DNA of 64,000 bases. Origin: Candidatus Villigracilis saccharophilus. Lineage in GTDB: Bacteria; Chloroflexota; Anaerolineae; Anaerolineales; Villigracilaceae. The notes beneath the pieces are model-generated. The model was not told the origin of the DNA, ran no database searches, and saw only the letters and a program-made list of their open reading frames with translations. The stretch lies in NCBI GenBank assembly GCA_016709305.1, contig JADJNA010000047.1, positions 310,001-374,000 on the forward strand. Direction: 5' to 3'. Of this stretch, positions 24,663 through 33,799 are shown in pieces; the first letter of the stretch is position 1, and each line of letters starts with the position of its first letter. The position numbers were made by a program, and so were the translations under genes.

Positions 24663-25223
24663 ATGCCTGTCCTTTTCTCCCTCATCTGTCCCACCTGCGG
24701 CGCCAGCCTTCAAGCTGGCGGAACAACCCGCGACATTCTCTGCGAACACTGCGGAAATAAATATCTGCTCGACCAAAAGATCGAGCAGATGAATGAGACC
24801 GAACGCGAGCATCTTTCTCCGACAGTCACGTATTCCAATAAGCCCGGTCAGTGGATCAAAGTGGCGGGAGTGGATGTTGTTCTGCGTAAATTCTCTGTGG
24901 AAAAAGCCGGCAAGGAACGCGTGCTTTTTATCGAGATCGAGTATGAAAATAAAACTTCCGATCCTTTGAAGTATCGTCACGACCAATGGATCGTCTACGA
25001 CAAAACAGGCTACACCTATGAAGCGGTCAAGGATTTTTCCCATCCGCACCTGTATAAAAAAGAAAAGATCTATCTGGGCATGACGCGTGTCCTGAATCCT
25101 GGCATGCGATTAAGAGGCTGGCTCGCATTTGTGCTGCCCTCCGAGAGTGACATCGAATGCCTGCAATTTTCAGCAGGCACGCCGCTAAAGACATTGGAAT
25201 TCCGAATAACGGATCAGCAGTAA
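24663..25223 (+). CDS. Zinc-ribbon protein of unknown function
   Basis: 186 residues. A four-Cys zinc ribbon opens the protein (LICPTCGASLQ ... LCEHCGNKYLLD, about residues 8-40). A predicted beta-sandwich follows (about 65-185; VLFIEIEYENKTSDPLKY, WIVYDKTGYTYEA, GWLAFVLPSES), similar in style to DUF4352/Telokin-like extracellular domains but without a signal peptide. The ribbon resembles the one opening the protein at 43540-44256. A leaderless promoter precedes it and a terminator follows. No function can be assigned. Confidence 0.72.
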   Translation: MPVLFSLICPTCGASLQAGGTTRDILCEHCGNKYLLDQKIEQMNETEREHLSPTVTYSNKPGQWIKVAGVDVVLRKFSVEKAGKERVLFIEIEYENKTSDPLKYRHDQWIVYDKTGYTYEAVKDFSHPHLYKKEKIYLGMTRVLNPGMRLRGWLAFVLPSESDIECLQFSAGTPLKTLEFRITDQQ

Positions 25224-25254
25224 ACCCAAAACTGTTGTATAGTGGTAACAGGCT

Positions 25255-25290
25255 GGGCGGGTCGCTTCGCGTGGACCGCCCTTTTGTTTT
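25255..25290 (+). terminator. Rho-independent terminator after the zinc-ribbon gene
   Basis: GGGCGGGTC / GACCGCCC stem with an eleven-base loop, then TTTTGTTTT. Confidence 0.8.
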
Positions 25291-25308
25291 ATCTGTAATA
25301 GAGGAAAT

Positions 25309-26961
25309 ATGAAACGAAACATCCCCCTGTTATTTACATTGGTTGTATTTATATTTGCATGTGGGGCTCCTGCCGTGTCACCCCCGCAACCCGATAAACA
25401 AGTTGATTCGACATCCACGCCACAGTTTGCGGGAAGTACAGAGACCGCAACAACCACTTCAATCCCCGAACCAACCATAACGTCCACCACGCCCATGCCG
25501 CCATCTCCGCACTGGTATTGGGGAGTCGATCCAGACACGCTGAAAGTGATCGCGGCGAATCAGCTCGGAGACAGAAAAGAGATAGGCGAACTGGATCAGG
25601 CGGATACTCTTCACGCCAGTGCGATATCCCTTGATGATGAACGCGCCTTACTTTTCCTGGATAACGACGATACCCTGCGCGTCTATCTGCTCACGGCGGA
25701 TGGCATGCAAAAGATCAAACTTCCTTCCGAGCCCGTTTATTTCAACACCGAACTTTCACAATTTAGCCGCGCGGTGGTCGCTCTCCATGCTAATTCCGCT
25801 GTCTTCACGTATACCACAATAGATTCCGGTCAAAGCCAGAGCATGGGCGCGGTGGATACCGGCCCTGTTTTCCTGGTGGACCTAAAATCCTTAACAGCAG
25901 CCCTGATCGATAATGAGGTCAGCCTCAATCCATACGATGCGAACCGGGTATGGTTCCATGCCTCGCAGGATGGCCGCTATCTGCGTTATCTTAACGGCAT
26001 TGCGGATGCGGAAAAGATCGAGATCCGTGAATTGGATCTGGTGACTGGCACTGCCCGTACGATCAACACGAATCAAGGTCCGCCAACCCGGGTACATGCT
26101 TCTCCCGAGGGCGATCTCTGGTATCCGGACAGCGCAAACCTCATTCTGGATCTTAACGGAAATCAAATGGATTTCGCGGATGAGACACAGATGTTCACTC
26201 CCTTGAAGGATGGCAAAGGTCTTGTCTATGATTGGGATTGCGTGGATAACTGTGAGCTTAACGTGATCACGCCTTTTGGGAACGACGCCGCGCTGACCTA
26301 TAATTTGCCGTGGACGATCGAAGGCTCGACCTCCTATGTTAACGTCCGCCAGGTCCTGCCTGATCAAAGCTTGATATTTGCCGGGATGTCTTATTCGGCA
26401 CTTTCAAATACACCCGCCATCGTGGAGACGTATCCCGAACTGACTCGGCTCGATATTCCGCTCTTTCGCCTGACCCCTGACGGACAGTCGCGTCTTGTTG
26501 GGATCTATGAGGAGGGGATCTTTACCAGCAACGTCTCACCCAATGGTCAATATATCGTGATGAGATCAACCGACCATACTTCGTTCTTTCTCTACGATGC
26601 CATTGCGGACCGCCCGTTGTTTGATATACCGATCGACCCTGAACTGGAGGATCCGCTTATAAGTGTCAAATTCTTCGATAACGGGATTCTAGCTGAATCG
26701 AGCGCCTCCGAGCCGGGCACAAAAAATAGCGTTTATCATAACTTCTATTATTTGTATGACTTCAAAAAGGCAGCTGTCGTGAACTGGGGGGATATCAATT
26801 CCGAGATCAATACCTGCCCAGACCTTCTCGAAGACGGGACTCTTGTCTGCTGGTTCTATCGAACTGACAGCACCAACTTCGATCTAATTCGCTTTGACCC
26901 CGCCAATGACACAAGGACTGCACTGTTGGAAAATAACTGGCTGATCGATTTCACCCCATGA
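25309..26961 (+). CDS. Lipoprotein, 550-residue paralog B
   Basis: Paralog of the protein at 21382-23034 and identical in length. Signal peptide and lipobox (VVFIFAC), Pro/Thr linker to about residue 65, then HWYWGVDPDTLKVIA and a long propeller-like domain with SPNGQYIVMRS, VWFHASQDGRYLRYLNG and LDLNGNQMDF. Conserved Cys pair in DCVDNCEL matches the DCTGTCEL of paralog A. The ATG follows GAGGAAAT. The two copies flank the TetR, DinB-fold and zinc-ribbon genes, so a local duplication followed by divergence is likely. Function unknown. Confidence 0.78.
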   Translation: MKRNIPLLFTLVVFIFACGAPAVSPPQPDKQVDSTSTPQFAGSTETATTTSIPEPTITSTTPMPPSPHWYWGVDPDTLKVIAANQLGDRKEIGELDQADTLHASAISLDDERALLFLDNDDTLRVYLLTADGMQKIKLPSEPVYFNTELSQFSRAVVALHANSAVFTYTTIDSGQSQSMGAVDTGPVFLVDLKSLTAALIDNEVSLNPYDANRVWFHASQDGRYLRYLNGIADAEKIEIRELDLVTGTARTINTNQGPPTRVHASPEGDLWYPDSANLILDLNGNQMDFADETQMFTPLKDGKGLVYDWDCVDNCELNVITPFGNDAALTYNLPWTIEGSTSYVNVRQVLPDQSLIFAGMSYSALSNTPAIVETYPELTRLDIPLFRLTPDGQSRLVGIYEEGIFTSNVSPNGQYIVMRSTDHTSFFLYDAIADRPLFDIPIDPELEDPLISVKFFDNGILAESSASEPGTKNSVYHNFYYLYDFKKAAVVNWGDINSEINTCPDLLEDGTLVCWFYRTDSTNFDLIRFDPANDTRTALLENNWLIDFTP

Positions 26962-27129
26962 GCTTTCAGGTGTGGACTGATGGGCAGCGGTTTTTATTAC
27001 ATGATGAAAAAAGAACGGTCAATGGCTTATCAAAGAGCAGGTGCCGGCTTTCTTTTTTTTCTGCAATGGCACAAGCTTTCTGAATTTTTTCGTAATAATT
27101 CACCTGATAAATAATGAAGGAGTTTGATC

Positions 27130-28485
27130 ATGAATAGAAGAATGACTTCGTATACCTTAGTGTTATTTGTTATCGCATCTCTCGCCTGCCAGACCTTATC
27201 ATTTGGCGGTGGCGGCACTGGCAGTTCAACTGACGCCCTGTTTACCGATCCATCTGACCCCGTAAATGTCACTGTTGAATTGGAAACCCAACAGGCGCAA
27301 ACAGCCATGATCTCGCCGCAGGGTGGTCAGATTGCCGCAGTGGATATCGCCGGAAACCGATTCACCCTGGATATTCCAGCCGGCGCATTGGTGGTGGACA
27401 CGGAGATCACGATGACACCTGTAGGCTCGATGAACGGACTCCCGCTGACGAACGGCCAGGTGGGGGCAGTACAGTTCGAACCTGATGGTTTGTTCCTGTA
27501 TCAAGATGCCATCCTGACCATTGAACCGGTTCAGGAACTCCCAGTCGAAAATCAGATACTCTTCGGCTATGTTGGCGGCGGGCAGGATCTGCACCTGGCC
27601 AGCCCTGGTCCGGACCTCGACCGGATCCAGGTGCGCGTCCCGCATTTCAGCGGATTTGGGCTTGGGAGCGGGATGGCAACTGACCGGGCGACGCTGCTGC
27701 TAAAACGAGCCGCCGACCATGAAATCCGCATCCAACAACAGGTGGCGGACCTGCTCACGCGTGAACGGGACGCGCAATTGCAGGGTCAGGAATCGTCGGT
27801 CGATCTATCCGCGCTAACCGAGTACTTTAAATCTTATTACGGCCTTGTCGTGCGGCCGCGCATGCTGGCCGCCGGCTCAAGTTGCGCAAACGGAAAATTG
27901 GCGATCCAGACTCTGCTTGGGTATGAGCGGCAAAAACAGCTTTTAGGGATGGATGATGGTAACAACAACAGTATGCAGGATTTAATCGCCTTGATGGATA
28001 CAGTGTACGCGAAATGTCGCGAGGAAGTGGTCAAAGAGTGCCAGGCGAAGATTGATCCAAAGATCCTCATTCAGTTTGAACTTGGATACGAACGTCAGAA
28101 GCAGCTGCTGGGATTAGGGGGAGGAAATCCCTCGGTAATGAACATTCTTGAAGAGGCTGTCAGGATTTGCGGGCAGAGTTACTCGATTTCCGGCGGGGCT
28201 GGCGAATTCTTTGGAACTGGAACCATTTGTAACATTGAGCAGCCTTGGACAGTATCTGGCAGCGGCGTGACGGTGACATTCACGCCTTCTTCAGCGAATG
28301 GAGGATCTTATACCTACTCCGGTTCGCCATCTGGCATCGATGTGTCCGGTTCCGGCAGCTATACTGTGATCTACCGCGACGGTTTTGCGGCGTCAATCCA
28401 AGCGGGAGGCGGAGGACAGGCTGGCGGCGCCTCAGGCTCTGGCGAGGAGGTTTATACATTGACGCCCATTGCCAGTTGCCAATAA
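27130..28485 (+). CDS. Lipoprotein with ZU5-like domain
   Basis: 451 residues. Signal peptide with lipobox (LFVIASLAC), a Gly-rich spacer, then a segment (about 55-170) of the form GGQIAAVDIAGNRFTLDIPAGALVVDTEITM, typical of ZU5-like secreted domains that begin Gly-Gly and carry IPxGAL. A helical middle region holds two copies of a LGYERQKQLLG motif (about 265 and 322), an internal duplication. The C-terminus is Gly/Ser-rich and beta-like. ATG 27130 is preferred over TTG 27124 because AAGGAG is seven bases upstream. Function unknown. Confidence 0.68.
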   Translation: MNRRMTSYTLVLFVIASLACQTLSFGGGGTGSSTDALFTDPSDPVNVTVELETQQAQTAMISPQGGQIAAVDIAGNRFTLDIPAGALVVDTEITMTPVGSMNGLPLTNGQVGAVQFEPDGLFLYQDAILTIEPVQELPVENQILFGYVGGGQDLHLASPGPDLDRIQVRVPHFSGFGLGSGMATDRATLLLKRAADHEIRIQQQVADLLTRERDAQLQGQESSVDLSALTEYFKSYYGLVVRPRMLAAGSSCANGKLAIQTLLGYERQKQLLGMDDGNNNSMQDLIALMDTVYAKCREEVVKECQAKIDPKILIQFELGYERQKQLLGLGGGNPSVMNILEEAVRICGQSYSISGGAGEFFGTGTICNIEQPWTVSGSGVTVTFTPSSANGGSYTYSGSPSGIDVSGSGSYTVIYRDGFAASIQAGGGGQAGGASGSGEEVYTLTPIASCQ

Positions 28486-28719
28486 AACCACTCTTATCCC
28501 CGAGTCAGATGCAAGGATTTTATATCCTAAATTAATAACAAATTGTTGGCTCATGTCTTGATCTCTGCGCAATAGGAAAAGTTCTTTTTAACGCGAATTA
28601 CAAAAACAGGGCGAAGAGCGCGGAAAATATGCATTAGGATTTTTGATCTTTGAAAACGCCGCGAATTGCACAGAGTCATGTTTTTGACCGAAAGATTTAT
28701 AATCCATATGGAGGCACAC

Positions 28720-29124
28720 ATGAAAAAATTTCTGATCTTTCTGTCTATTACAGCCTTTATCTCTGCCTGTTCCCTTGCAAAAGCAACAGAAGCGCCAACA
28801 ACCGTTCCGCAACTGCAAATCTCCGATCCTGCGAAAATACTGGAAGCGTCTGTGGGGAATGAATTCAAGATCATCATCGACTCAAACCCAAGCACGGGTT
28901 ATCATTGGGAAATCATCGGGGAAGTAGACAAGAGTGTTGTTGAGTTCATCTCAAATGAGTATCGTGCCGATGAACCTGTGATGCCCGGCTCCGGCGGCGT
29001 GGATGTCTGGGTATTCAAAGCAATTGCGATAGGTAAGGCTGATATCACTCTTGGGTACTATCCACCCTCAAATGACCCTGTAGAACCGCAACAAACGGTG
29101 ACTTTCACTGTTACAGTAAAGTAG
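28720..29124 (+). CDS. Chagasin-like (I42) protease inhibitor lipoprotein
   Basis: 134 residues. Signal peptide with lipobox (AFISAC) and a short linker, then an inhibitor I42 domain. The loops expected to enter a papain-type active site are NPSTGYHWEI (NPTTGY-type) and PGSGGVDVWVF (GxGGxxxW-type); the third RPW-type loop is replaced by YYPPSND. It likely protects the cell from cysteine proteases in the environment. ATG 28720 is chosen for GGAGG upstream and the signal peptide. Confidence 0.8.
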   Translation: MKKFLIFLSITAFISACSLAKATEAPTTVPQLQISDPAKILEASVGNEFKIIIDSNPSTGYHWEIIGEVDKSVVEFISNEYRADEPVMPGSGGVDVWVFKAIAIGKADITLGYYPPSNDPVEPQQTVTFTVTVK

Positions 29125-29130
29125 ATTAAC

Positions 29131-29160
29131 AAAGGCGACCAAACTTGGTCGCCTTTTATT
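29131..29160 (+). terminator. Rho-independent terminator after the I42 inhibitor
   Basis: AAGGCGACCAA / TTGGTCGCCTT stem followed by TTATTT. Confidence 0.85.
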
Positions 29161-29175
29161 TCCGAGGAGGAGATC

Positions 29176-29874
29176 TTGAAACGCCTTATTCTATTTATTG
29201 GTACGCTCTCCCTATTATTGGCGGGGTGTTCCACCAGCACGCCTGCGCCTACCGCCACCCCAACCGCCGTTTCAACAGTTGCAGCACCTACACCGGCCGC
29301 GAGTCTCACCGCTACCCCGCTGCAAATGAGCCTGCGGGTGAAGGATGAAATTGTAAATTGCAGGTTTGGTCCGGGGATAAACTACGTCACAGTCAACGAA
29401 TTGCATCAAGGGCAATCTGCGCGCGTAACGGGCAGAATCGATTCATCCGATTGGTTGTATGTGCGCGACCCCGGCAATCCCGGCGGATTTTGCTGGCTGT
29501 CTGCATCGGTGATCGAACTCGACGGGCAGGCCGACCTGCTGCCTGTGATGCCTCCGCCCTTCGTGACGGTGACAGATGTAAGTTTACGGGCTGACCCAAC
29601 CCGCATTCTGGTGAACTGCTCACAGTTCCCGCAGACGGTTTTCTTCGAAGCAGAGGTCACCACAAATGGTCCGACCCTGATGACCTGGACATGGGAAGCC
29701 AGCACCGGCGCGATGTCGGACGTTGGCACAATGGTTTTTGAAAGGGCGGGCACACAACTGCTCAACGAGTTTTACCCGGTCGGCGCGCCAAATGAATACT
29801 GGGTGAAACTTCACATCCTCACGCCAAATATTTTGGAAAAACAGGTGAGTTTCCCCGTGAGTTGTACTCAGTGA
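29176..29874 (+). CDS. Lipoprotein with bacterial SH3 domain
   Basis: 232 residues. Signal peptide and lipobox (LSLLLAGC), Thr/Pro/Ala-rich linker, then a bacterial SH3 (SH3b) domain at about 50-115 (VNCRFGPGINYVTVNELHQG ... WLYVRDPGNPGGFCWLS). A C-terminal beta-sandwich (about 130-230) carries two cysteines. SH3b domains usually bind peptidoglycan peptides or act as spacers. The TTG start follows GAGGAGAT. Specific role unknown. Confidence 0.75.
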   Translation: MKRLILFIGTLSLLLAGCSTSTPAPTATPTAVSTVAAPTPAASLTATPLQMSLRVKDEIVNCRFGPGINYVTVNELHQGQSARVTGRIDSSDWLYVRDPGNPGGFCWLSASVIELDGQADLLPVMPPPFVTVTDVSLRADPTRILVNCSQFPQTVFFEAEVTTNGPTLMTWTWEASTGAMSDVGTMVFERAGTQLLNEFYPVGAPNEYWVKLHILTPNILEKQVSFPVSCTQ

Positions 29875-29921
29875 TTTACTGGGTTCCACCAGCAAGAGAC
29901 TGTTCGATTTCAGAGTAAACA

Positions 29922-29960
29922 AAAACTGCAGACGATACTCCATCTGCAGTTTTTTTTAAA
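29922..29960. terminator. Terminator between convergent genes
   Basis: AAACTGCAGA / TCTGCAGTTT stem, T8 tract on the plus strand and A-rich on the other side, between the SH3 lipoprotein and the DUF4230 gene. Confidence 0.82.
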
Positions 29961-29969
29961 TTAAAGAGT

Positions 29970-30650
29970 CTAGTGTTCGAACACAACCATCTTATACCCA
30001 AGCGCGGTGAAAAATTTGAGCAGATAATTTTCCGCATTGGTTTGTCCCTGCGTAAGGATGCCGTCTTCCAGCGCGGCTTTGCGGATCTCATCCTCCGCGG
30101 TCTGACGGGCGAGAGTTTCAAGGTCGGTAAAACCCTTGGTCAACAGGCCGGTTTCGCGGTCATAGACATAGGATTTTTCATTATCAAGTGTGGCAATAAA
30201 AATTTCAGTCGGGGGCAGCTTTACATACAGCACACCATTCTCCAAACGCATGTCGCCGGGCTGTAATTTTTCCATATCTATGCCGGCGATCACAACACCA
30301 TGCGCGACGAAGAGCAGTTTATCTCCGAACGCGAAACCAAAGGTACCCTGCCCCACTTCAGCGGTGATCACTTTCTCAATGCTGTATTGAATGGTTTCAA
30401 GTCTGGCGATCGCGCGAATTTCGTTGATGTATGTGACGGGGTCGGGTATGATTGTGGGTGTTGGATTCAACAACTGAGCAACCTGCGTCTGCATCGAGGA
30501 GTTTGCCTCCTGTATTCCCTGAAACGGCGCGGTGGCGGCATTTGCGGCAGCGGCGGCACTCTCACGCACGGTTTGTACGATAAAATATACACCTGCCGCC
30601 AATACGGCAAGAATCAGGATGGACATGAACGTGTTGAGACTATTTTTCAT
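29970..30650 (-). CDS. DUF4230 family membrane-anchored protein
   Basis: 226 residues: one N-terminal membrane anchor (LNTFMSILILAVLAAGVYFI), an Ala-rich stretch, then the DUF4230 domain starting IARLETIQYSIEKVITAE and including LLFVAHGVVIAGIDMEKL and VKLPPTEIFIATLDNEKS. The family is of unknown function, found in envelopes of diverse bacteria. ATG 30650 has AAGGAG upstream; the frame extends to 30782 but without a start that has a ribosome site. It is divergent from the PhnD-like gene. Confidence 0.75.
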   Translation of the reverse strand: MKNSLNTFMSILILAVLAAGVYFIVQTVRESAAAAANAATAPFQGIQEANSSMQTQVAQLLNPTPTIIPDPVTYINEIRAIARLETIQYSIEKVITAEVGQGTFGFAFGDKLLFVAHGVVIAGIDMEKLQPGDMRLENGVLYVKLPPTEIFIATLDNEKSYVYDRETGLLTKGFTDLETLARQTAEDEIRKAALEDGILTQGQTNAENYLLKFFTALGYKMVVFEH

Positions 30651-30717
30651 AACACTCCTTTTAACACCTGTCTTATTATAGCAATTTCGTGTCTTTGTGC
30701 GCCGACAAACCTGCAAG

Positions 30718-31733
30718 ATGAAAAAACTCTTACTAATCCTCTCCCTCGCAATTCTTGGATGTTCACCCCGGTTCAACTGCAACTGACCAGCGGGACTCCT
30801 ACACCGTCGCCTGCCCCCACGCAGACTCCCACTCCCGCGCCAACGCCTCTGCCCACGTCTGAGCCTGGTACAAAAACGAATCCACTGATCCTCGCCCTGG
30901 CACCCTCACCCCGTCCGGATGATGCGGTTGCCGCCGCAGGTCAGGTGATCGCGGCCTTTATTGAAAAGCAGACCGGCTTCTCCATCGTCATAGTTCAGAA
31001 CACCTCCGAAAGCGAACTGGTGGAGGCGCTGGTAAAAGGTAATGCGCACATCGCTTCCCTTTCACCCTATGGATATGTACTTGCCCGTGAAAATAATTCA
31101 GTCGAAGCGGTATTGGCGAGTGTGCGCAATGGCGAATTATTCTACGGTACGCAATTCATCGCCAATCGTGAAAGTGGTTTCACCTCATATTTCGACTCGG
31201 CCAGAGATGAAAATACTGCCGAAGCTGTTGTGGCGCTCAAGCAATTTCAAGATAAAAAACCCTGCTGGAGCGACAGCGCTTCGCCGTCAGGATATGTGGT
31301 GCCGCTCGGATTGCTGATGCAGTCTCAAGTCGAGACGAGAAGCGGTGCATTCATCGAGGGGCAGCCCAGCGTAGTACGGGCTGTCTACGCTGACAATATC
31401 TGTGACTTCGGCGCAACCTTCATTGATGCCCGTCAGTCTCCCGTGCTTGAAGCAGATTATCCGGATGTAATGGACAAGGTCCACGTCATCTGGCGCGCCC
31501 CGCAGATCATTCCGTATGAAAATATCTCTATTTCGAACAGACTGCCCATCGAAATGCGCCGTGTCATCCAGCGCGCGTTCATTGACCTGATGCTCACGCC
31601 TGAGGGGAAAACCGCGGTGCAAACGGTGTATGGATTGGATGAATTGCAGATCGTGGAAGATACAGCATATGACAGCTTTGTGTTGTACCTGCAAGCTTCG
31701 GGATTGGAATTGCAGGATCTGTTCAAAGAGTGA
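30718..31733 (+). CDS. PhnD-like phosphate/phosphonate-type solute-binding lipoprotein (frameshift near 5' end)
   Basis: ATG 30718 encodes a clear lipoprotein signal (MKKLLLILSLAILGCS), but the frame stops after a C4 run at 30766-30769. Adding one C joins it to the long frame: PVQLQLTSGTPTPSPAPTQ linker, then a periplasmic-binding domain of the PhnD/SsuA type (LAPSPRPDDAVAAAGQVIAA; SLSPYGYVLA; PSGYVVPLGLL; APQIIPYENISISNRL). It would bind an oxyanion or small organic solute for an ABC importer, but no permease is adjacent. The break is most simply a homopolymer error; a real null mutation is possible. Confidence 0.72.
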
Positions 31734-31750
31734 TGCTTTAAATTAAACCC

Positions 31751-32398
31751 ATGCTAAAAAAAATAATTAAATTTTCGACGCGCTTTGCGCTGATCCTCAG
31801 CCTATTGGTTTTATTCGGGTTGTTATTTCCAAAATTGAGCGTGTGGTTGTTCGCGTCTCCGCGCATTTTCACAAAAGAAAGCGTGCCTGCCGGACGTGTG
31901 GCGATCGTCTTCGGCGCGGGGCTGCGTTACGACGGGACTCCCACAGCCATTCTGAGAGACCGCGTACAGACCGCTGTTCAGCTGTATCAACTCGGCAAGG
32001 TGAACAAGCTGTTGATGAGCGGCGACAATAGAGTGGTTGACTACAATGAACCGGAAGCCATGCGCCAATACGCGCTGGGGCTGGGCATTCCCGATGAAGA
32101 TATCGTTTTGGATTATGCCGGCCGCCGCACGTATGACACCTGTTACCGTGCCAGCGCGATCTTTCAGGTGAATTCAGCCGTACTGGTAACTCAAGATTTT
32201 CATCTGCCGCGCGCAATATTTCTTTGTAACTGGTTCGGCGTTGAATCTGTCGGCGTGGAGTCGAACAACAATTATTACAGAAAGATCTCGCGCTTTATCT
32301 GGAACACAAGGGAATTATTCGCAACCTCACAGGCCGTCTGGGATGTGTATGCATTAAAGCCCGTGCCTGTGCTGGGTGAGCCTGAACCGATCAACTAA
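31751..32398 (+). CDS. SanA/YdcF-like DUF218 membrane protein
   Basis: 215 residues with one N-terminal TM helix (FALILSLLVLFGLLFP) and a DUF218 domain: AIVFGAGLRYDGTPTAILRDRV, KLLMSGDN, NEPEAMRQYALGLGIPDEDI and VTQDFHLPRAIFLC are the family blocks; the C-terminus (NYYRKISRFIWNTRELFA) is SanA-type. SanA-like proteins affect envelope permeability and peptidoglycan or polysaccharide metabolism. It follows the PhnD-like gene by 17 nt and ends only 16 nt before the HD protein start. Confidence 0.85.
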   Translation: MLKKIIKFSTRFALILSLLVLFGLLFPKLSVWLFASPRIFTKESVPAGRVAIVFGAGLRYDGTPTAILRDRVQTAVQLYQLGKVNKLLMSGDNRVVDYNEPEAMRQYALGLGIPDEDIVLDYAGRRTYDTCYRASAIFQVNSAVLVTQDFHLPRAIFLCNWFGVESVGVESNNNYYRKISRFIWNTRELFATSQAVWDVYALKPVPVLGEPEPIN

Positions 32399-32414
32399 TC
32401 AATGGAGAATGTTA

Positions 32415-32987
32415 ATGACCCGTGATGAAGCTCTTACCCTTGTGCGTGAATTTGTAAAGAACGAAGGCCTGGTGCGTCACATGCTCTGCGTGGAGGCCGC
32501 CATGCGCTTTTACGCTGAAAAATATGGCGAGGATGTGGAACTGTGGGGCTTGCTTGGCTTGATCCATGATTTTGATTGGGAGATCCACCCCACACTGGAA
32601 CAGCATCCGCAGGCGGGGTCGGCGATCCTGCACGAGCGCGGACTGAGCGAGGAGATCATTCAAGATATTCTCAGCCACGCGGACCACAGCGGTGTGCCGC
32701 GCGATACCCTGCGCCGCAAAGCGCTGTCCGCGTGTGATGAGGTGACTGGACTGGTGACCGCCGTTGCGCTGGTACGTCCCTCACGCTCGTTATATGACCT
32801 GGAAGCCTCCTCTGTCAAAAAGAAGTGGAAGGACAAAGCCTTCGCCGCCGGCACAGACCGTATTGAAATGGAAAATGCCGCAAAAGATCTCGGCGTTGAC
32901 ATCTGGGAGCATGTCGGCAATGTCATCACCGCCATGCGCAAGATCGCGCCGGAGTTGGGATTGGTGGGAAATATTTCACAAGGATAG
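32415..32987 (+). CDS. HD-domain phosphohydrolase
   Basis: 190 residues. The HD signature is spread as HMLCVEAAM (first His), GLIHDFDWE (His-Asp), HPQAGSAIL and LSHADHS; these form the metal site of a phosphohydrolase acting on a nucleotide or other phosphoester. ATG 32415 follows GGAGAAT. Small stand-alone HD proteins of this type are of unspecified substrate. It ends in a terminator shared with the convergent LURP-one-related gene. Confidence 0.82.
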   Translation: MTRDEALTLVREFVKNEGLVRHMLCVEAAMRFYAEKYGEDVELWGLLGLIHDFDWEIHPTLEQHPQAGSAILHERGLSEEIIQDILSHADHSGVPRDTLRRKALSACDEVTGLVTAVALVRPSRSLYDLEASSVKKKWKDKAFAAGTDRIEMENAAKDLGVDIWEHVGNVITAMRKIAPELGLVGNISQG

Positions 32988-32995
32988 GTATTGCA

Positions 32996-33048
32996 ATAAA
33001 AAAAACGCCGATGCTTAGACTAGACTGAGCCCGGCGTTTTTTATTCAG
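32996..33048. terminator. Bidirectional terminator
   Basis: AAAAAACGCCG ... CGGCGTTTTTT with an inner CTTAGAC/tag loop, between convergent HD and LURP-one-related genes. Confidence 0.8.
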
Positions 33049-33058
33049 GACATCGCAA

Positions 33059-33610
33059 TTATTTATTTCCCTTCTTATCTTTGTCTCTCTTATCTTTCTT
33101 GTCTTTTTTATCATCATTATGCGCCATCATATCAATGGCAACCGCCACAGCGAGGATGAGGATATCATTCTGCCCGGGATCGACCTCAACGCCATACGTA
33201 TCTGTCAGGCGGAACCATTTCTTCGAGATCTCGGCGACCTTGCTCCAGCCCTGCTTGATCGAATATTCATGGTCAAGGATATTGCCCTGCACAACCAGAT
33301 CCGGGCCATTCTTAACCTTCACATCCCATTTGTCGCGCAGCGGAGCGATAAGCGCCTTCTTGATCACTGCCAGATCCTTGCCGTTCGCGTCCTCGACAAC
33401 CATCGTATCCTTGATGGTCAGCAGGCGTTCCTTGATCTGACATAGTGTATCGCCGTTCATATCTTCAAAGACCAGGGTCTTGCGGATGCGCAATACCTTG
33501 CCGTCCACTTTAAATACCTTTTGACCGGCTTCATTCTCGATCCAAAAATCATCCCCGATCGAGATCAGGTTCTGGCGTATCTTATAGCGGGACATTTCAT
33601 TTTTTGACAT
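33059..33610 (-). CDS. LURP-one-related (LOR/Tubby-like) protein
   Basis: 183 residues. Repeated strand pairs such as FWIENEAGQKVFKVDGKVLR, LVFEDMNGDTLCQIKERLL and MVVEDANGKDLAVIKK form the 12-strand barrel of LURP-one/Tubby-C proteins; a hydrophobic helix (ILILAVAVAIDMMA) is packed in the barrel in this fold. The C-terminal tail is Lys/Asp-rich (DKKDKKDKRDKDKK). Bacterial members are uncharacterised; phospholipid binding has been proposed for the fold. AGGAAAC precedes the ATG. Confidence 0.85.
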   Translation of the reverse strand: MSKNEMSRYKIRQNLISIGDDFWIENEAGQKVFKVDGKVLRIRKTLVFEDMNGDTLCQIKERLLTIKDTMVVEDANGKDLAVIKKALIAPLRDKWDVKVKNGPDLVVQGNILDHEYSIKQGWSKVAEISKKWFRLTDTYGVEVDPGQNDILILAVAVAIDMMAHNDDKKDKKDKRDKDKKGNK

Positions 33611-33799
33611 GTTTGTTTCCTTTTAGGCGGATTGTTCAATTTGACATACTGACTCAAGCGTACCTTTCCAACCTCAATTATACAGAGTATCGCTGATGAT
33701 ATTGGGGAAAAAAATACACCCCCAAAAGTGAACTGCCCCCCGAAAAGTGGACACGAAAAGAAAGCCCTCCTGTGAGAAGATAGCACAGGAGGTGCTTTT

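Noticed and set aside
30300..30717. Long open frame upstream of the PhnD-like gene
   Set aside because: It is the antisense of the DUF4230 gene and of its promoter region. The lipoprotein signal at 30718 in the neighbouring frame is a better start after a one-base correction.
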